Shown here one piece after another: positions 21,644 to 32,648 of a stretch of DNA of 64,000 bases. Position 1 is the stretch's first letter, and each line of letters begins with the position of its first letter. Where the stretch lies: NCBI RefSeq assembly GCF_900324475.1, contig NZ_LT992502.1:1798001-1862000 (forward strand), given 5' to 3'. This DNA is from Enterobacter bugandensis. Its GTDB lineage: Bacteria > Pseudomonadota > Gammaproteobacteria > Enterobacterales > Enterobacteriaceae. The position numbers and the translations under genes are program-made. The notes beneath the pieces were generated by a model. It searched no databases and was not told the DNA's origin. It worked only from the letters and a program-made list of their open reading frames with translations.

Positions 21644-23833
21644 TCAGAAGTCGTAGCTTGCGCTCACTGAAACGTTCAGCGGTGCGCCATAAACCACGTA
21701 AGAGCCGACGTAATCGTAATACTCTTTGTCGAACAGGTTGTTGACGTTCGCCTGAATAGCAAAATCTTTGGTGACCTGATAGCGGCTGAACAGGTTAACC
21801 AGTCCGTAGCTGCCTTGCTCTGCGCGGGATTGTCCCGCCGGGCCACCGTCCACATCCGTCCACACTTTGTTCTGCCAGTTTACGCCACCGCCCACCGTCA
21901 GCGCCGGCAGCATTGGCAGTTGATAACGGGTAAACAGCTTCATTGTCGTGCGCGGCTGATCGGAACTGACAGCGCTGCCGTTCTTATCTTCCGCAATGTA
22001 GCGGGTCGCGCCGAACGTCAGCTGCCAGTTATCGGTCAGGGCGCCGTTCAGCTCGAACTCAATCCCTTTGCTGACCACGCCGTCCAGCGATTCATAAATC
22101 GACTCACCGCTCGGCATGTAGGTATAGGTGTTGCTCGCCACGTTATCCTGCTCGATGCGGAAAATCGCCAGCGAGGTGGTCAGACGGGTATTAAACCAGT
22201 CTGCTTTAACACCGGCTTCGTAGCTTTTGCCCGTGGTTGGATCGAGATAACGTCCGCTGGCGTCGCGCTTGTCCTGCGGCTGGAAGATGGAGGTATAGCT
22301 GACGTAGGTCGACCAGTCTTCGTTGATATCGTAGACCAGGCCCGCGTAAGGCGTTACGTCATCTTCAGTGCTTTCCAGACGGGTGTCAGGAGAGCCCGCC
22401 GGGTTATAGCGAATGTTGTAGTTGGTGTAGCGCGCCCCGAGGATCAGGTGCAGCGGGTCAGCCAGCGAGAAGCGGGCGGAGGTGTACGCTGAGGACTGGC
22501 GAATGTCATCCTGGCTGTAGAGCTTCCAGGGCGTCCACTGCGGATCGGCGATATTTCCGTTCCAGTTTTTGAAATTCCCCACGTCCACCATGCCGTACAG
22601 CGCATCCGGCATTCTGTTGTCATAGTGGTTGCGCTGTCGGCTGAAGCTGCCGCCAAACATCATCTCATGCTGGCGGCCGAAAAGATCGAAGCCGCCGCGC
22701 AGGAAGGCATCAACCGCATCCTGTTTGCGTTCACCTCTGTTCCAGCCGCCGTAGCCAACCATGCCCGCCCCGGTCTCTTTTTCCGGATAGCCGGACATAT
22801 ACATCAGCTTGCTGTCGAAGTTGGTCTCCGCGTGCATGCCGTTGACGTGCGCTTCCCAGCCGTTGTCGAAACGCTGGGTCAGGTTAGCGAAGATGCGGGT
22901 GCTATCCTTGTCTGAGTAGGCCCAGTCAGGCGCGACGGTCTGGCTGCGATTGTAGTCGGTTTTACTCCCGTCGCTGTACCAGGTCGGCAATCCGCCCCAG
23001 GTTGGATCGGCGGTGTGGCTTTCCTGATATTCATACCCTACAGAGAGGGTGGTGCTGTCGGTGACGTCCGCATCCACCACGCCGTAGAGGAACTTTTTCC
23101 GGTAGTGGTAGTTATCAACGAAGCTGTCGTTGTCCTGATAGCCCGTAATCAGGCGTCCTCGTACCTTCCCGGACTCTACCAGCGGTGCCTGGAGATCCAG
23201 CACGTAGCGCTGTTTGTCCCAGCTGCCGTAGCTGGCCGAGACATTGCCTTTGAACTCATTGCTGTCCGCATGCTTACGCACCATATTGACGTACGCCGCC
23301 GGGTTACCGGTGCCGGACATCAGCCCGGTCGCGCCGCGAACCACTTCGATACGGTCGTAAATCGCGGTATCGGCGGCGGTGTCGCCGAAGTTCCACACTT
23401 CGCTGATGGAGGTTGGCAGGTCGTCAAAAGCGTAGTTACTGACGAAAAATCCGCGCGAGTAAAATACGGTACGATCGCTGTCCTGCACCTGCGCTGTTAC
23501 GCCAGTCGTGTTGGTTAACACCTGGCCGATAGACTGCAGGTTCTGATCCGCCATGCGCTGTTGGCTAATGACGCTAACGGACTGTGGGATATCACGGGGA
23601 ACCAGCAACAGCTTTGTGCCGGTGGTGGTGGTTTTTACGCTGTAATCCCGGTCCTGACTTGCGGAAGGATCCTGCGTATTGTCAAAACCTCCATCCACGA
23701 CGACGGTGTCTTCGGTTGCTGATGCAGCGAAAGCGGTGGCTGGCGTCAATGCCATAGCAATACAGGCTGCCAGCAACGAAGGCGTTGCGACAGGCTGACG
23801 TTGCCCATCCCTGGTATGATCAATGAAAGACAT
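21644..23833 (-). CDS. fhuE: TonB-dependent ferric siderophore receptor FhuE
   Basis: Encodes 729 residues from the ATG at 23833, matching E. coli FhuE; a longer in-frame extension to 23878 would bury the signal peptide. It imports ferric coprogen and rhodotorulate-type siderophores through the outer membrane. A signal peptide (LLAACIAMALTPATAFAA) leads to a TonB box-like EDTVVVDG. The plug domain (RDIPQSVSVISQQRM, VVRGATGLM) and a 22-strand barrel follow, ending in the aromatic YDF needed for outer membrane assembly. Regulation by Fur is expected, and only a weak box is seen upstream. Confidence 0.93.
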   Translation of the reverse strand: MSFIDHTRDGQRQPVATPSLLAACIAMALTPATAFAASATEDTVVVDGGFDNTQDPSASQDRDYSVKTTTTGTKLLLVPRDIPQSVSVISQQRMADQNLQSIGQVLTNTTGVTAQVQDSDRTVFYSRGFFVSNYAFDDLPTSISEVWNFGDTAADTAIYDRIEVVRGATGLMSGTGNPAAYVNMVRKHADSNEFKGNVSASYGSWDKQRYVLDLQAPLVESGKVRGRLITGYQDNDSFVDNYHYRKKFLYGVVDADVTDSTTLSVGYEYQESHTADPTWGGLPTWYSDGSKTDYNRSQTVAPDWAYSDKDSTRIFANLTQRFDNGWEAHVNGMHAETNFDSKLMYMSGYPEKETGAGMVGYGGWNRGERKQDAVDAFLRGGFDLFGRQHEMMFGGSFSRQRNHYDNRMPDALYGMVDVGNFKNWNGNIADPQWTPWKLYSQDDIRQSSAYTSARFSLADPLHLILGARYTNYNIRYNPAGSPDTRLESTEDDVTPYAGLVYDINEDWSTYVSYTSIFQPQDKRDASGRYLDPTTGKSYEAGVKADWFNTRLTTSLAIFRIEQDNVASNTYTYMPSGESIYESLDGVVSKGIEFELNGALTDNWQLTFGATRYIAEDKNGSAVSSDQPRTTMKLFTRYQLPMLPALTVGGGVNWQNKVWTDVDGGPAGQSRAEQGSYGLVNLFSRYQVTKDFAIQANVNNLFDKEYYDYVGSYVVYGAPLNVSVSASYDF

Positions 23834-24173
23834 TATCAAACCCTTATGAACGGTGAAGAGTGTTTGCGTCAGTCCCACAAATACGGTCTGACGTCGTTTT
23901 CTATGTTAAAAATGCGCATGAAAATGCAAATGCGAAATATACGCATTGCCATTAATGCTGTAAACAGATGTGTCGTGCGAAACTGAAATAATGTTTCAGC
24001 CCGTTAAGGCACGCGAGCGGTCACTCTTCAGTCAGCTGATGAATATTCAGCAAAGAATTCGGGGGAGAAGGTTGAAAGGACAGGAGAAACTCGCTCATAC
24101 TCTTGAATTGTGTCACACAGTCCTCCAGAGAGTGTGTTAACAGCGGACGCACCTAACAAAAAAGGAAAAGGTC
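23834..24173. promoter_or_regulatory. fhuE/hinT divergent intergenic region
   Basis: These 340 bases hold no supported gene. The fhuE side contains an A+T-rich block with repeated ATGC-type words, including the inverted repeat AATGCG-7-CGCATT at 23929-23947. The best Fur-like match, GAAAATGCAAATGCGAAAT at 23920-23938, agrees with the 19-bp consensus at only about 10 positions. The hinT side has AAAAAAGGAAAAGG ahead of its ATG. Confidence 0.45.
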
Positions 24174-24533
24174 ATGGCTGAAGAAACGATTTTCAGTAAA
24201 ATTATTCGCCGCGAAATCCCGTCGGATATCGTCTATCAGGATGAACTGGTAACGGCTTTCCGGGACATTTCCCCTCAGGCACCGACACACATCCTTATCA
24301 TTCCTAATATTCTGATTCCGACCGTAAACGACGTAAAAACCGAGCACGAAGTGGCGTTAGGTCGTATGCTGACGGTGGCGGCGAAAATTGCCGAGCAGGA
24401 AGGCATAGCGGAAGACGGTTATCGTCTGATCATGAACTGTAATCGTCATGGCGGCCAGGAAGTTTATCATATTCACATGCATCTGCTGGGTGGACGTCCG
24501 CTGGGACCGATGCTGGCTCACAAAGGTCTGTAA
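24174..24533 (+). CDS. hinT: Purine nucleoside phosphoramidase HinT
   Basis: Encodes 119 residues. HinT is a HIT-family dimer that hydrolyses adenosine phosphoramidates and AMP-lysine-type adducts. The HIT triad is seen as HIHMHLLGG near residue 100, with the [16 protein letters not shown] strand before it. It opens the hinT-ycfL-lpoB-thiK-nagZ-ycfP cluster; ycfL starts one base after its stop. Confidence 0.97.
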   Translation: MAEETIFSKIIRREIPSDIVYQDELVTAFRDISPQAPTHILIIPNILIPTVNDVKTEHEVALGRMLTVAAKIAEQEGIAEDGYRLIMNCNRHGGQEVYHIHMHLLGGRPLGPMLAHKGL

Positions 24534-24534
24534 C

Positions 24535-24909
24535 ATGTTTAAAGGGCGTATTGCAGCGCTGGTAATGACGATGATGGTTGTGGGGTGCAGCACGCGTCCG
24601 GCGATCCCCGTCAGCGATGAACAGACGCTGGTGATGGAATCCTCCGTGCTGGCTGCGGGCATCACGGCGCAACAGCCCGCACTGACCATCAGTGAAATTA
24701 AATCTTCTGCCTCCTCTACGCTCTATAACGAAAGAAATGAACCGGTGACGGTCCACTACCGTTTTTTCTGGTATGACGTAAGAGGTCTTGAGATGCACCC
24801 GCTGGAGGCGCCGCGCAGCGTCACTCTTCCGGCAAGGTCGTCGGTAACGCTCTATGACAGCGCCAGCTATCTGGGTGCGCATAAGGTGAGACTTTATCTT
24901 TATCTCTAA
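24535..24909 (+). CDS. ycfL: Lipoprotein YcfL (DUF1425)
   Basis: Encodes 124 residues from the ATG one base after hinT; the upstream in-frame extension lies inside hinT and is not used. The N-terminus is a lipoprotein signal with lipobox VVGC (Cys about residue 19). The remainder is a small beta-rich domain of the YcfL family (YNERNEPVTVHYRFFWYD). Its function is unknown. Its place directly before lpoB suggests an envelope role. Confidence 0.92.
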   Translation: MFKGRIAALVMTMMVVGCSTRPAIPVSDEQTLVMESSVLAAGITAQQPALTISEIKSSASSTLYNERNEPVTVHYRFFWYDVRGLEMHPLEAPRSVTLPARSSVTLYDSASYLGAHKVRLYLYL

Positions 24910-24919
24910 GGGGTGAACC

Positions 24920-25547
24920 TTGATTAAAAATATGAGCCGTTATGCGCTCGTGACCGCATTCGCGCTGTTCCTCGCAGGGTGTGTGACCCGTACAGAACAG
25001 CCAGCACCTGTGGAAGAGGCAAAGCCGGGTACCGAGCAGCCGACACCGCCAACGCAGACCCAGCCAACCGTGCCGTCTGTACCGTCTATTCCGTCACAGC
25101 CTGGCCCGATTGAACATCAGGACCAGACGTCACAACCTGCGCCGCGCGTGCGCCATTACGACTGGAATGGTGCGATGCAGCCGATGGTCGGTAAAATGCT
25201 GCAGGCTCAGGGCGTGACGGCAGGCAGCGTGCTGCTGGTCGATAGCGTGAACAACCGTACCAACGGTTCGCTGAACGCGGGCGAAGCGACAGAAACGCTG
25301 CGCAATGCACTGGCAAACAACGGTAAGTTTACGCTGGTCTCTGCTCAGCAGCTCGCGTTAGCCAAACAGCAGCTGGGCCTGTCGCCGCAGGATAGCCTCG
25401 GCACCCGCAGCAAGGCGATTGGCATTGCCCGCAACGTTGGCGCCCAGTATGTGCTGTACTCTAATGCGACCGGTAACGTGAATACCCCAGCCCTGCAGAT
25501 GCAGCTGATGCTGGTTCAGACAGGCGAAATTATCTGGTCAGGTAAAG

Positions 25548-25567
<20 letters not shown>
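24920..25567 (+). CDS. lpoB: Outer membrane lipoprotein LpoB, activator of PBP1b
   Basis: Encodes 215 residues. The TTG at 24920 is chosen because AAGGGG lies six bases upstream, whereas the next ATG (24932) would be 18 bases from it. The lipobox is FLAGC, followed by a long Pro/Gln/Thr-rich linker (about residues 25-75) that lets the protein reach through the peptidoglycan. A C-terminal globular domain with [16 protein letters not shown] then docks on the UB2H domain of MrcB. The thiK start overlaps its end. Confidence 0.95.
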
Positions 25568-27409
<1,842 letters not shown>

Positions 27410-27443
27410 ACCCTCCCGGAAGGCGTAGCGTGGTGAGAAGACA

Positions 27444-27986
27444 ATGATCATCTATTTACACGGTTTTGACTCAAACAGTCCTGGTAATCATGAGAAGGTG
27501 CTACAGCTGCAGTTTATCGATCCCGATGTACGGCTGATTAGCTACAGCACGCGCCATCCGAAGCATGATATGCAGCATCTGCTCAAAGAGGTGGACAAGA
27601 TGCTGCAGCTTAACGTCGACGATCGCCCGTTGATTTGCGGCGTGGGGCTGGGCGGCTACTGGGCGGAGCGGATTGGCTTCCTGTGCGACATCCGCCAGGT
27701 GGTCTTCAATCCTAACCTTTTCCCGAATGAGAACATGGAAGGCAAAATTGACCGCCCGGAAGAGTATGTCGATATTGCGACCAAGTGCGTGAGCAACTTC
27801 CGTGAGAAAAACCGCGATCGCTGTCTGGTGATCCTCTCGCGTAATGATGAAGCACTGAACAGCCATCGGGCCGCAGAGCTGCTGCATCACTATTACGAGA
27901 TCGTCTGGGACGAAGAGCAGACCCACAAGTTCAAGAACATCTCCCCGCACCTCCAGCGCATCAAAGCCTTTAAAACGCTGGGCTAA
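27444..27986 (+). CDS. ycfP: Esterase-like protein YcfP (UPF0227)
   Basis: Encodes 180 residues, the family length. It shows an alpha/beta-hydrolase-like pattern with [14 protein letters not shown] near the start and [12 protein letters not shown] at about 67-78, where the usual nucleophile elbow G-x-S-x-G reads GVGLGG. The catalytic Ser is thus replaced, so esterase activity is doubtful. It ends the nagZ operon; in E. coli nagZ and ycfP are also adjacent. Confidence 0.9.
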   Translation: MIIYLHGFDSNSPGNHEKVLQLQFIDPDVRLISYSTRHPKHDMQHLLKEVDKMLQLNVDDRPLICGVGLGGYWAERIGFLCDIRQVVFNPNLFPNENMEGKIDRPEEYVDIATKCVSNFREKNRDRCLVILSRNDEALNSHRAAELLHHYYEIVWDEEQTHKFKNISPHLQRIKAFKTLG

Positions 27987-28005
27987 ACCACAGCCTGCCA
28001 CTTCA

Positions 28006-28041
28006 GAAACCCGGTCGCGAACGCGCACCGGGTTTCTTTTT
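28006..28041 (+). terminator. Intrinsic terminator after ycfP
   Basis: GAAACCCGGT (28006-28015) pairs with ACCGGGTTTC (28027-28036) around a G+C-rich loop that can pair further; a T-run follows. Confidence 0.85.
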
Positions 28042-28074
28042 GTCCAGAATTGTCTACTTTTAAGCCATCAAAAC

Positions 28075-28088
28075 TTGATGCATATCAA
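28075..28088 (+). promoter_or_regulatory. FNR box upstream of ndh
   Basis: TTGAT-4-ATCAA is a perfect FNR consensus. A -10-like TATTCT at 28118-28123 puts the start near 28130, so the box is centred about 50 bases upstream. That is the repressing position known for E. coli ndh, consistent with shut-off of NDH-2 in anaerobiosis. Confidence 0.85.
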
Positions 28089-28223
28089 TTTTGGTATGAC
28101 CAATGCGCCTGACGTGTTATTCTCAATGCACCTGAATGGTTTCAGTGCTGTAACCTGTTGTTAATTAAGGGTTATTTTCATAACTTTTAATTAACAATTG
28201 GTTAATAATTTGAGGGGGTCACG

Positions 28224-29528
28224 TTGACTACGCCATTGAAAAAGATAGTGATTGTAGGCGGTGGTGCTGGCGGGCTGGAGCTGGCCACACAGTTAGGCAA
28301 GAAGCTGGGGCGCGGTAAAAAAGCCAAAATCACGCTGGTGGATCGTAACCACAGCCACCTGTGGAAACCGCTGCTGCACGAAGTGGCGACCGGCTCACTG
28401 GATGAGGGCGTGGACGCGCTGAGCTATCTGGCGCACGCGCGCAACCATCATTTCCAGTTCCAGCTGGGCTCGGTGGTTGACATCAACCGTGAGAGCAAAA
28501 CCATTACACTGGCCGAGCTGCGTGATGAAAAAGGCGAGCTGCTGGTCCCCGAGCGCAAGCTGGCGTATGACACGCTGGTGATGGCGCTCGGCAGTACCTC
28601 CAACGACTTCAACACGCCGGGCGTTAAAGAGCACTGTATCTTCCTCGATAACCCGCACCAGGCGCGTCGTTTCCATCAGGAAATGCTGAACCTGTTCCTG
28701 AAGTACACCAGCAATCTGGGTGCGAATGGCAAGGTTAACATTGCCATTGTCGGCGGCGGCGCGACAGGCGTTGAGCTGTCCGCAGAGCTACACAATGCGG
28801 TTAAACAGCTGCACAGCTACGGTTACAAAGGGTTAACGAACGATGCGCTGAACGTCACGCTGGTTGAAGCCGGTGAACGCATTCTGCCTGCGCTGCCTCC
28901 GCGTATTTCCGGTGCGGCGCACAATGAACTCACCAAGCTGGGCGTGCGGGTGCTGACGCAGACCATGGTGACCAGCGCCGACGAAGGCGGCCTGCACACC
29001 AAAGACGGCGAGTATATCAAAGCGGATCTGATGGTCTGGGCGGCCGGTATCAAAGCGCCTGACTTTATGAAAGATATCGGCGGCCTGGAAACCAACCGCA
29101 TTAACCAGCTGGTCACCGAGCCGACGCTGCAAACCACGCGCGACCCTGAAATCTTCGCTATTGGTGACTGTGCTTCCTGCGCGCGTCCTGAAGGGGGCTT
29201 CGTGCCGCCGCGCGCTCAGGCCGCGCACCAGATGGCAAGCCTGGTGCTGCACAACATCCTGGCGCAGTACAAAGGCAAGCCAATGAAGGCGTATGTCTAT
29301 AAAGACCACGGTTCGCTGGTATCGCTGTCAAACTTCTCTACCGTCGGTAGCCTGATGGGTAACCTGATGCGTGGCTCGATGATGGTGGAAGGGCGCATTG
29401 CACGCTTCGTGTATATCTCCCTGTACCGTATGCACCAGATCGCGCTGCACGGCTACTTTAAAACGGGCCTGATGATGCTGGTGGGCAGAATCAACCGCGT
29501 CATTCGTCCACGTCTGAAGCTGCACTAA
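28224..29528 (+). CDS. ndh: Type II NADH:quinone oxidoreductase
   Basis: Encodes 434 residues from a TTG start, as in E. coli (the first residues [13 protein letters not shown] are conserved). NDH-2 is a peripheral membrane flavoenzyme that passes electrons from NADH to quinone without pumping protons. The FAD motif GGGAGGLE is at the N-terminus, the NADH motif [15 protein letters not shown] is near residue 175, and AIGDCASC binds the flavin. The basic, amphipathic C-terminus anchors it to the inner membrane. Confidence 0.97.
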   Translation: MTTPLKKIVIVGGGAGGLELATQLGKKLGRGKKAKITLVDRNHSHLWKPLLHEVATGSLDEGVDALSYLAHARNHHFQFQLGSVVDINRESKTITLAELRDEKGELLVPERKLAYDTLVMALGSTSNDFNTPGVKEHCIFLDNPHQARRFHQEMLNLFLKYTSNLGANGKVNIAIVGGGATGVELSAELHNAVKQLHSYGYKGLTNDALNVTLVEAGERILPALPPRISGAAHNELTKLGVRVLTQTMVTSADEGGLHTKDGEYIKADLMVWAAGIKAPDFMKDIGGLETNRINQLVTEPTLQTTRDPEIFAIGDCASCARPEGGFVPPRAQAAHQMASLVLHNILAQYKGKPMKAYVYKDHGSLVSLSNFSTVGSLMGNLMRGSMMVEGRIARFVYISLYRMHQIALHGYFKTGLMMLVGRINRVIRPRLKLH

Positions 29529-29537
29529 TCTTTCACT

Positions 29538-29565
29538 CCCTCCGGGCCATCCGGAGGGATTTTTT
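29538..29565 (+). terminator. Intrinsic terminator after ndh
   Basis: CCCTCCGG (29538-29545) pairs with CCGGAGGG (29551-29558), followed by a T-run. Confidence 0.88.
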
Positions 29566-29721
29566 AGCATATCATGCTGCTCGTCGTGGATTAGGTGCCT
29601 AAGAGTTCTCCTAAACGCGATATATCTCTCCCCGATGTCCACTTTTTGATCCTTTGTCTTATTGGCGAAGCCGCGCCTCCATAGCAGAATTGTTACCAAT
29701 AGCAACAAAGGAGGAAGTCCC

Positions 29722-30261
29722 GTGAATAAATCAATGTTGGCGGGTATAGGGATCGGCGTCGCAGCTGCGTTAGGTGTGGCTGCTGTTGCCAGTCTCAACG
29801 TTTTAGATCGCGGCCCGCAGTATGCGCAGGTGGTTTCTGCAACGCCTATTAAAGAAACCGTAAAAACCCCACGTCAGGAGTGCCGTAACGTCTCCGTAAC
29901 CCACCGTCGTCCGGTACAGGATGAAAACCGTATTGCCGGCTCTGTTCTGGGTGCGGTAGCGGGTGGGGTGATTGGTCACCAGTTTGGCGGTGGCCGGGGT
30001 AAAGATGTCGCGACCGTGGTCGGCGCGCTGGGTGGCGGCTATGCCGGTAACCAGGTGCAGGGCGCAATGCAGGATAACGATACTTACACCACGACCCAGC
30101 AGCGCTGTAAAACCGTCTATGACAAGTCGGAAAAAATGCTGGGCTATGACGTGACCTACAAAATTGGCGATCAGCAGGGCAAAATCCGCATGGATAAAGA
30201 CCCGGGCACCCAAATTCCACTGGATGGAAACGGCCAGCTGGTACTGAATAACAAAGCGTAA
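29722..30261 (+). CDS. ycfJ: Glycine-zipper envelope protein YcfJ
   Basis: Encodes 179 residues, as in E. coli, from the GTG behind GGAGGAAG. An N-terminal hydrophobic segment (MLAGIGIGVAAALGVAAVA) is a membrane anchor or signal. A glycine-zipper motif (GSVLGAVAGGVIGHQFGGG, then GALGGGYAGNQ) follows, typical of the Rickettsia 17-kDa antigen family. The exact function is unknown; in E. coli it is linked to stress and biofilm conditions. Confidence 0.92.
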   Translation: MNKSMLAGIGIGVAAALGVAAVASLNVLDRGPQYAQVVSATPIKETVKTPRQECRNVSVTHRRPVQDENRIAGSVLGAVAGGVIGHQFGGGRGKDVATVVGALGGGYAGNQVQGAMQDNDTYTTTQQRCKTVYDKSEKMLGYDVTYKIGDQQGKIRMDKDPGTQIPLDGNGQLVLNNKA

Positions 30262-30281
30262 AAAAGATGTTCTCTGAACTT

Positions 30282-30318
30282 AGCTCCTCAAGCGCTCAGG
30301 CTGAGGAGCTTTTTTTTT
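30282..30318. terminator. Terminator between ycfJ and comR
   Basis: AGCTCCTCA (30282-30290) pairs with TGAGGAGCT (30302-30310), followed by eight T on the ycfJ side. The convergent comR stop is at 30322, so the hairpin may serve both genes, though comR's own side lacks a T-run. Confidence 0.85.
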
Positions 30319-30321
30319 GCG

Positions 30322-30957
30322 TCAGATTTTGAGCAGTTCAGGCCACAGGCGCAGCGTGGTGTCGGAAATGTTCTGCAGTTTTTCCAGCGTCGCCCCTTCA
30401 CGGGCGCTGATCGACATTCCCTGTAAAATACAGCTCAGGTATTGCGCCAGCATCTGAGGCTGGCAGTGCGCGGGAATTTCACCGCGCTGCTGGCGCTGAG
30501 CCAGAAATGCGCTGAGCGTCTCCTCCTGCATCGCATGACGCGATTTCACCGTATTGGCGATCTCTTTTGATGCTGCCGCCAGGGTGGCAGAGGTGTTAAT
30601 CATAAAGCAGCCCGCGGGCGTATCTTTACTGGTGAAGCAGGTGGCAACGGCGGTGAAGTAATCCCGTAGCGCCTGTTCAACGCTTTTCTCTTCACAAAAT
30701 AGCTGGGCTTCGTGTTTCGCCGCAAAGCGCGAAATGTACCTGTCCAGCACCGCCCTGAACAGCCCCTCTTTATTGGTAAATTCAGCATAAAGCGTCGGCG
30801 CTTTAGCTCCGGTGGCTTCTACCAGATCGGAAAGCGAGGTCGCTTCATACCCATGTTGCCAGAAGAGAGTCATGGCCTTATCAAGCGCTGCATCCCTGTC
30901 AAACACTTTTGGTCGGCCACGGCTTTTCTTCACACAACTCGTGACGTCGGTTGTCAT
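30322..30957 (-). CDS. comR: TetR family copper-responsive repressor ComR
   Basis: Encodes 211 residues (E. coli 210). The N-terminal TetR helix-turn-helix (RGRPKVFDRDAALDKAM, then GYEATSLSDLVEATG) is nearly identical to E. coli ComR, formerly YcfQ. ComR represses the divergent bhsA and is released by copper. The ligand domain keeps two Cys residues, one in ATCFTSKDT and one in AGCFMINTS, plausible metal contacts. The middle of that domain is more divergent than the DNA-binding half. Confidence 0.93.
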   Translation of the reverse strand: MTTDVTSCVKKSRGRPKVFDRDAALDKAMTLFWQHGYEATSLSDLVEATGAKAPTLYAEFTNKEGLFRAVLDRYISRFAAKHEAQLFCEEKSVEQALRDYFTAVATCFTSKDTPAGCFMINTSATLAAASKEIANTVKSRHAMQEETLSAFLAQRQQRGEIPAHCQPQMLAQYLSCILQGMSISAREGATLEKLQNISDTTLRLWPELLKI

Positions 30958-31107
30958 TTGCCGTTGGTCCTCTGTTGGTTTGTTGAATAACCATTATAAA
31001 AATAAACGCAACCCACCACCAGTGCAGAATGCTTAAAAATAAATTAATCATATATGTATGAAAAATAACAAGTTTAAAAATTAATTAATACTCGTTATAA
31101 AAATATG

Positions 31108-31137
31108 TTGACGCGTGAGCTGGATCACATTTATTAT
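31108..31137 (+). promoter_or_regulatory. bhsA promoter with CRP-like site in the spacer
   Basis: TTGACG (31108-31113) and TATTAT (31132-31137) are spaced by 18 bases and give a start near 31144. Between them CGTGA-6-TCACA (31114-31129) matches the CRP consensus at nine of ten core bases. ComR is also expected to bind in this 244-base region. Confidence 0.65.
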
Positions 31138-31201
31138 TTACCTATCGATCGTTAACTAAATAGATAACGACCAAAAAATTCATCTGCCAAAGGTAAACAT
31201 T

Positions 31202-31459
31202 ATGAAAAACGTAAAAACCCTCATCGCTGCTGCTGTACTGAGTTCACTCTCTTTCGCAAGCTTTGCTGCTGTACAGGTACAATCCACTCCAGCCGATCAG
31301 CATAAAGTCGGGACGATTTCTGCGTCTGCCGGGACTAACCTGGGCTCTCTGGAAGATCAGCTAGCACAAAAAGCGGAAGCAATGGGTGCAAAATCTTACC
31401 GCATCACCTCTGTGACCGGTCCTAACACCCTGCACGGCACCGCTGTCATCTACAAATAA
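31202..31459 (+). CDS. bhsA: Stress-response outer membrane protein BhsA (DUF1471)
   Basis: Encodes 85 residues, as in E. coli. A cleavable signal peptide (MKNVKTLIAAAVLSSLSFASFAA) precedes a YhcN-type DUF1471 domain of about 60 residues. In E. coli BhsA (also called ComC) rises under many stresses, lowers copper permeability of the outer membrane and affects biofilm. It is divergent from its repressor comR. Confidence 0.96.
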   Translation: MKNVKTLIAAAVLSSLSFASFAAVQVQSTPADQHKVGTISASAGTNLGSLEDQLAQKAEAMGAKSYRITSVTGPNTLHGTAVIYK

Positions 31460-31493
31460 GCCGGGCATAAACCCTCATTTATGCCACTGCAAT

Positions 31494-31522
31494 AAAAAAC
31501 GCCCTGCTTAGCAGGGCGTTTT
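31494..31522 (+). terminator. Terminator between bhsA and ldtC
   Basis: AAAACGCCCTGC (31496-31507) pairs with GCAGGGCGTTTT (31511-31522), loop TTA. It lies between convergent genes and has A/T runs on both sides, so it is likely bidirectional. Confidence 0.9.
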
Positions 31523-31532
31523 ACTTTCCGTC

Positions 31533-32504
31533 TTACATGGACTGCTGGACGACATCGTGATGCCGGGTGACATCGGTCGGCATGCCTGACCGCGCTTCCA
31601 TCGCGCGCTCCATCACCAGGCTATCGGTATTCGCATTCGTTTTGAAGCTCACCATCGCGGCATTCAGGTTAATGGGTAACGTCTGGGGATCGTCGCCGAT
31701 ATTTTTTGATAGCGGCTGGTGAATCTCAACCAGCCGCACGCCGCCTGGCTCTTCAGAGACCTTAATCGGCGTATTGATAATATTCACCTTCGTTCCCGGC
31801 GTAACGACGTTAAACAGCGTTTTGATATCGTCATCGCGCAGACGAATGCAGCCGGAGCTGACGCGCATGCCGATGCCAAAATCCGCGTTCGTACCGTGCA
31901 GCAGGTACACACCGCCATATGCGGCAAGGCGGATCGCGTGATGACCCATCGGGTTATCCGGGCCTGCCGGAACCACGGCAGGAAGATCGATGCCCTGGGC
32001 CTTATAGCGGGCGCGAATGTTGGCCGTCGGCGTCCAGGTTGGGTTGGCGCGTTTATCCGAGACGGTGGTGACCATCGTCGGCGTCAGCGTATCGCCGCCC
32101 AGTTGACCAATACCGATAGGGTAGACGGTAACCTCATTTTTACCCGGCGGGTAATAGTACAAACGCAACTCCGCCAGGTTGATCACGATCCCCTCCCGCG
32201 GAGCGTCCGGCAGGATAGTCTGTAACGGAATGGTCAGTACGCTGCCCGCGCGCGGGACGTACGGATCGACGCCGGGGTTCGCCTGCAGCAGGGCCAGAAA
32301 ACCGACGTTATATTTTTTGGCTATCGCTTCAAGAGAGCCACCATTGTTTTCAACCACATGAAAACGGTTTTCGCCCACCACCTTGCTGCCGGGCGGGGGA
32401 AGGGGCCAGGTGTTTGCCCGAGCAGGAAGCGCAACCGCGACGGTGGCTGCCAGCGCAAACAGGGTTATCCAGCGGGTAAAACGCGAAGAGGTCATCATCA
32501 CCAT
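31533..32504 (-). CDS. ldtC: L,D-transpeptidase LdtC
   Basis: Encodes up to 323 residues; the true start may be either of two further Met codons within the first four residues (E. coli: 320). It attaches Braun lipoprotein to peptidoglycan in the periplasm. A signal peptide ends near PARANTWPLP, a LysM-like segment (VVENNGGSLEAIAKKYNVG) follows, and the YkuD domain carries the catalytic His and Cys in HGTNADFG and SSGCIRL. The tail after about residue 270 is Asn/Met rich and variable. Confidence 0.94.
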   Translation of the reverse strand: MVMMTSSRFTRWITLFALAATVAVALPARANTWPLPPPGSKVVGENRFHVVENNGGSLEAIAKKYNVGFLALLQANPGVDPYVPRAGSVLTIPLQTILPDAPREGIVINLAELRLYYYPPGKNEVTVYPIGIGQLGGDTLTPTMVTTVSDKRANPTWTPTANIRARYKAQGIDLPAVVPAGPDNPMGHHAIRLAAYGGVYLLHGTNADFGIGMRVSSGCIRLRDDDIKTLFNVVTPGTKVNIINTPIKVSEEPGGVRLVEIHQPLSKNIGDDPQTLPINLNAAMVSFKTNANTDSLVMERAMEARSGMPTDVTRHHDVVQQSM

Positions 32505-32609
32505 AATCCATAAAAATGATAAGGTTATTGTTTTATAAGGGGTTAAAGATAATTATGGCGAATGGGTGTGTCGGGAAGATCGGGTGAAGTGCAAAGAGTT
32601 TGTAAATTG

Positions 32610-32640
32610 TCCCCCCGCCAGCACTGCGCTAACGGGGGGA
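32610..32640 (-). terminator. Probable terminator after mfd
   Basis: A G/C-only stem (32610-32617 with 32633-32640) lies ten bases after the mfd stop on the leftward side. Only a short T-run follows, so termination may be partial. Confidence 0.5.
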
Positions 32641-32648
32641 AGGGCGAG

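Noticed and set aside
23834..23878. 15-codon N-terminal extension of fhuE
   Set aside because: It would push the signal peptide inward; the shorter form is exactly the E. coli length.
23920..23938. Fur box for fhuE
   Set aside because: Only about 10 of 19 positions match; kept as a remark in the intergenic entry, not as a confident site.
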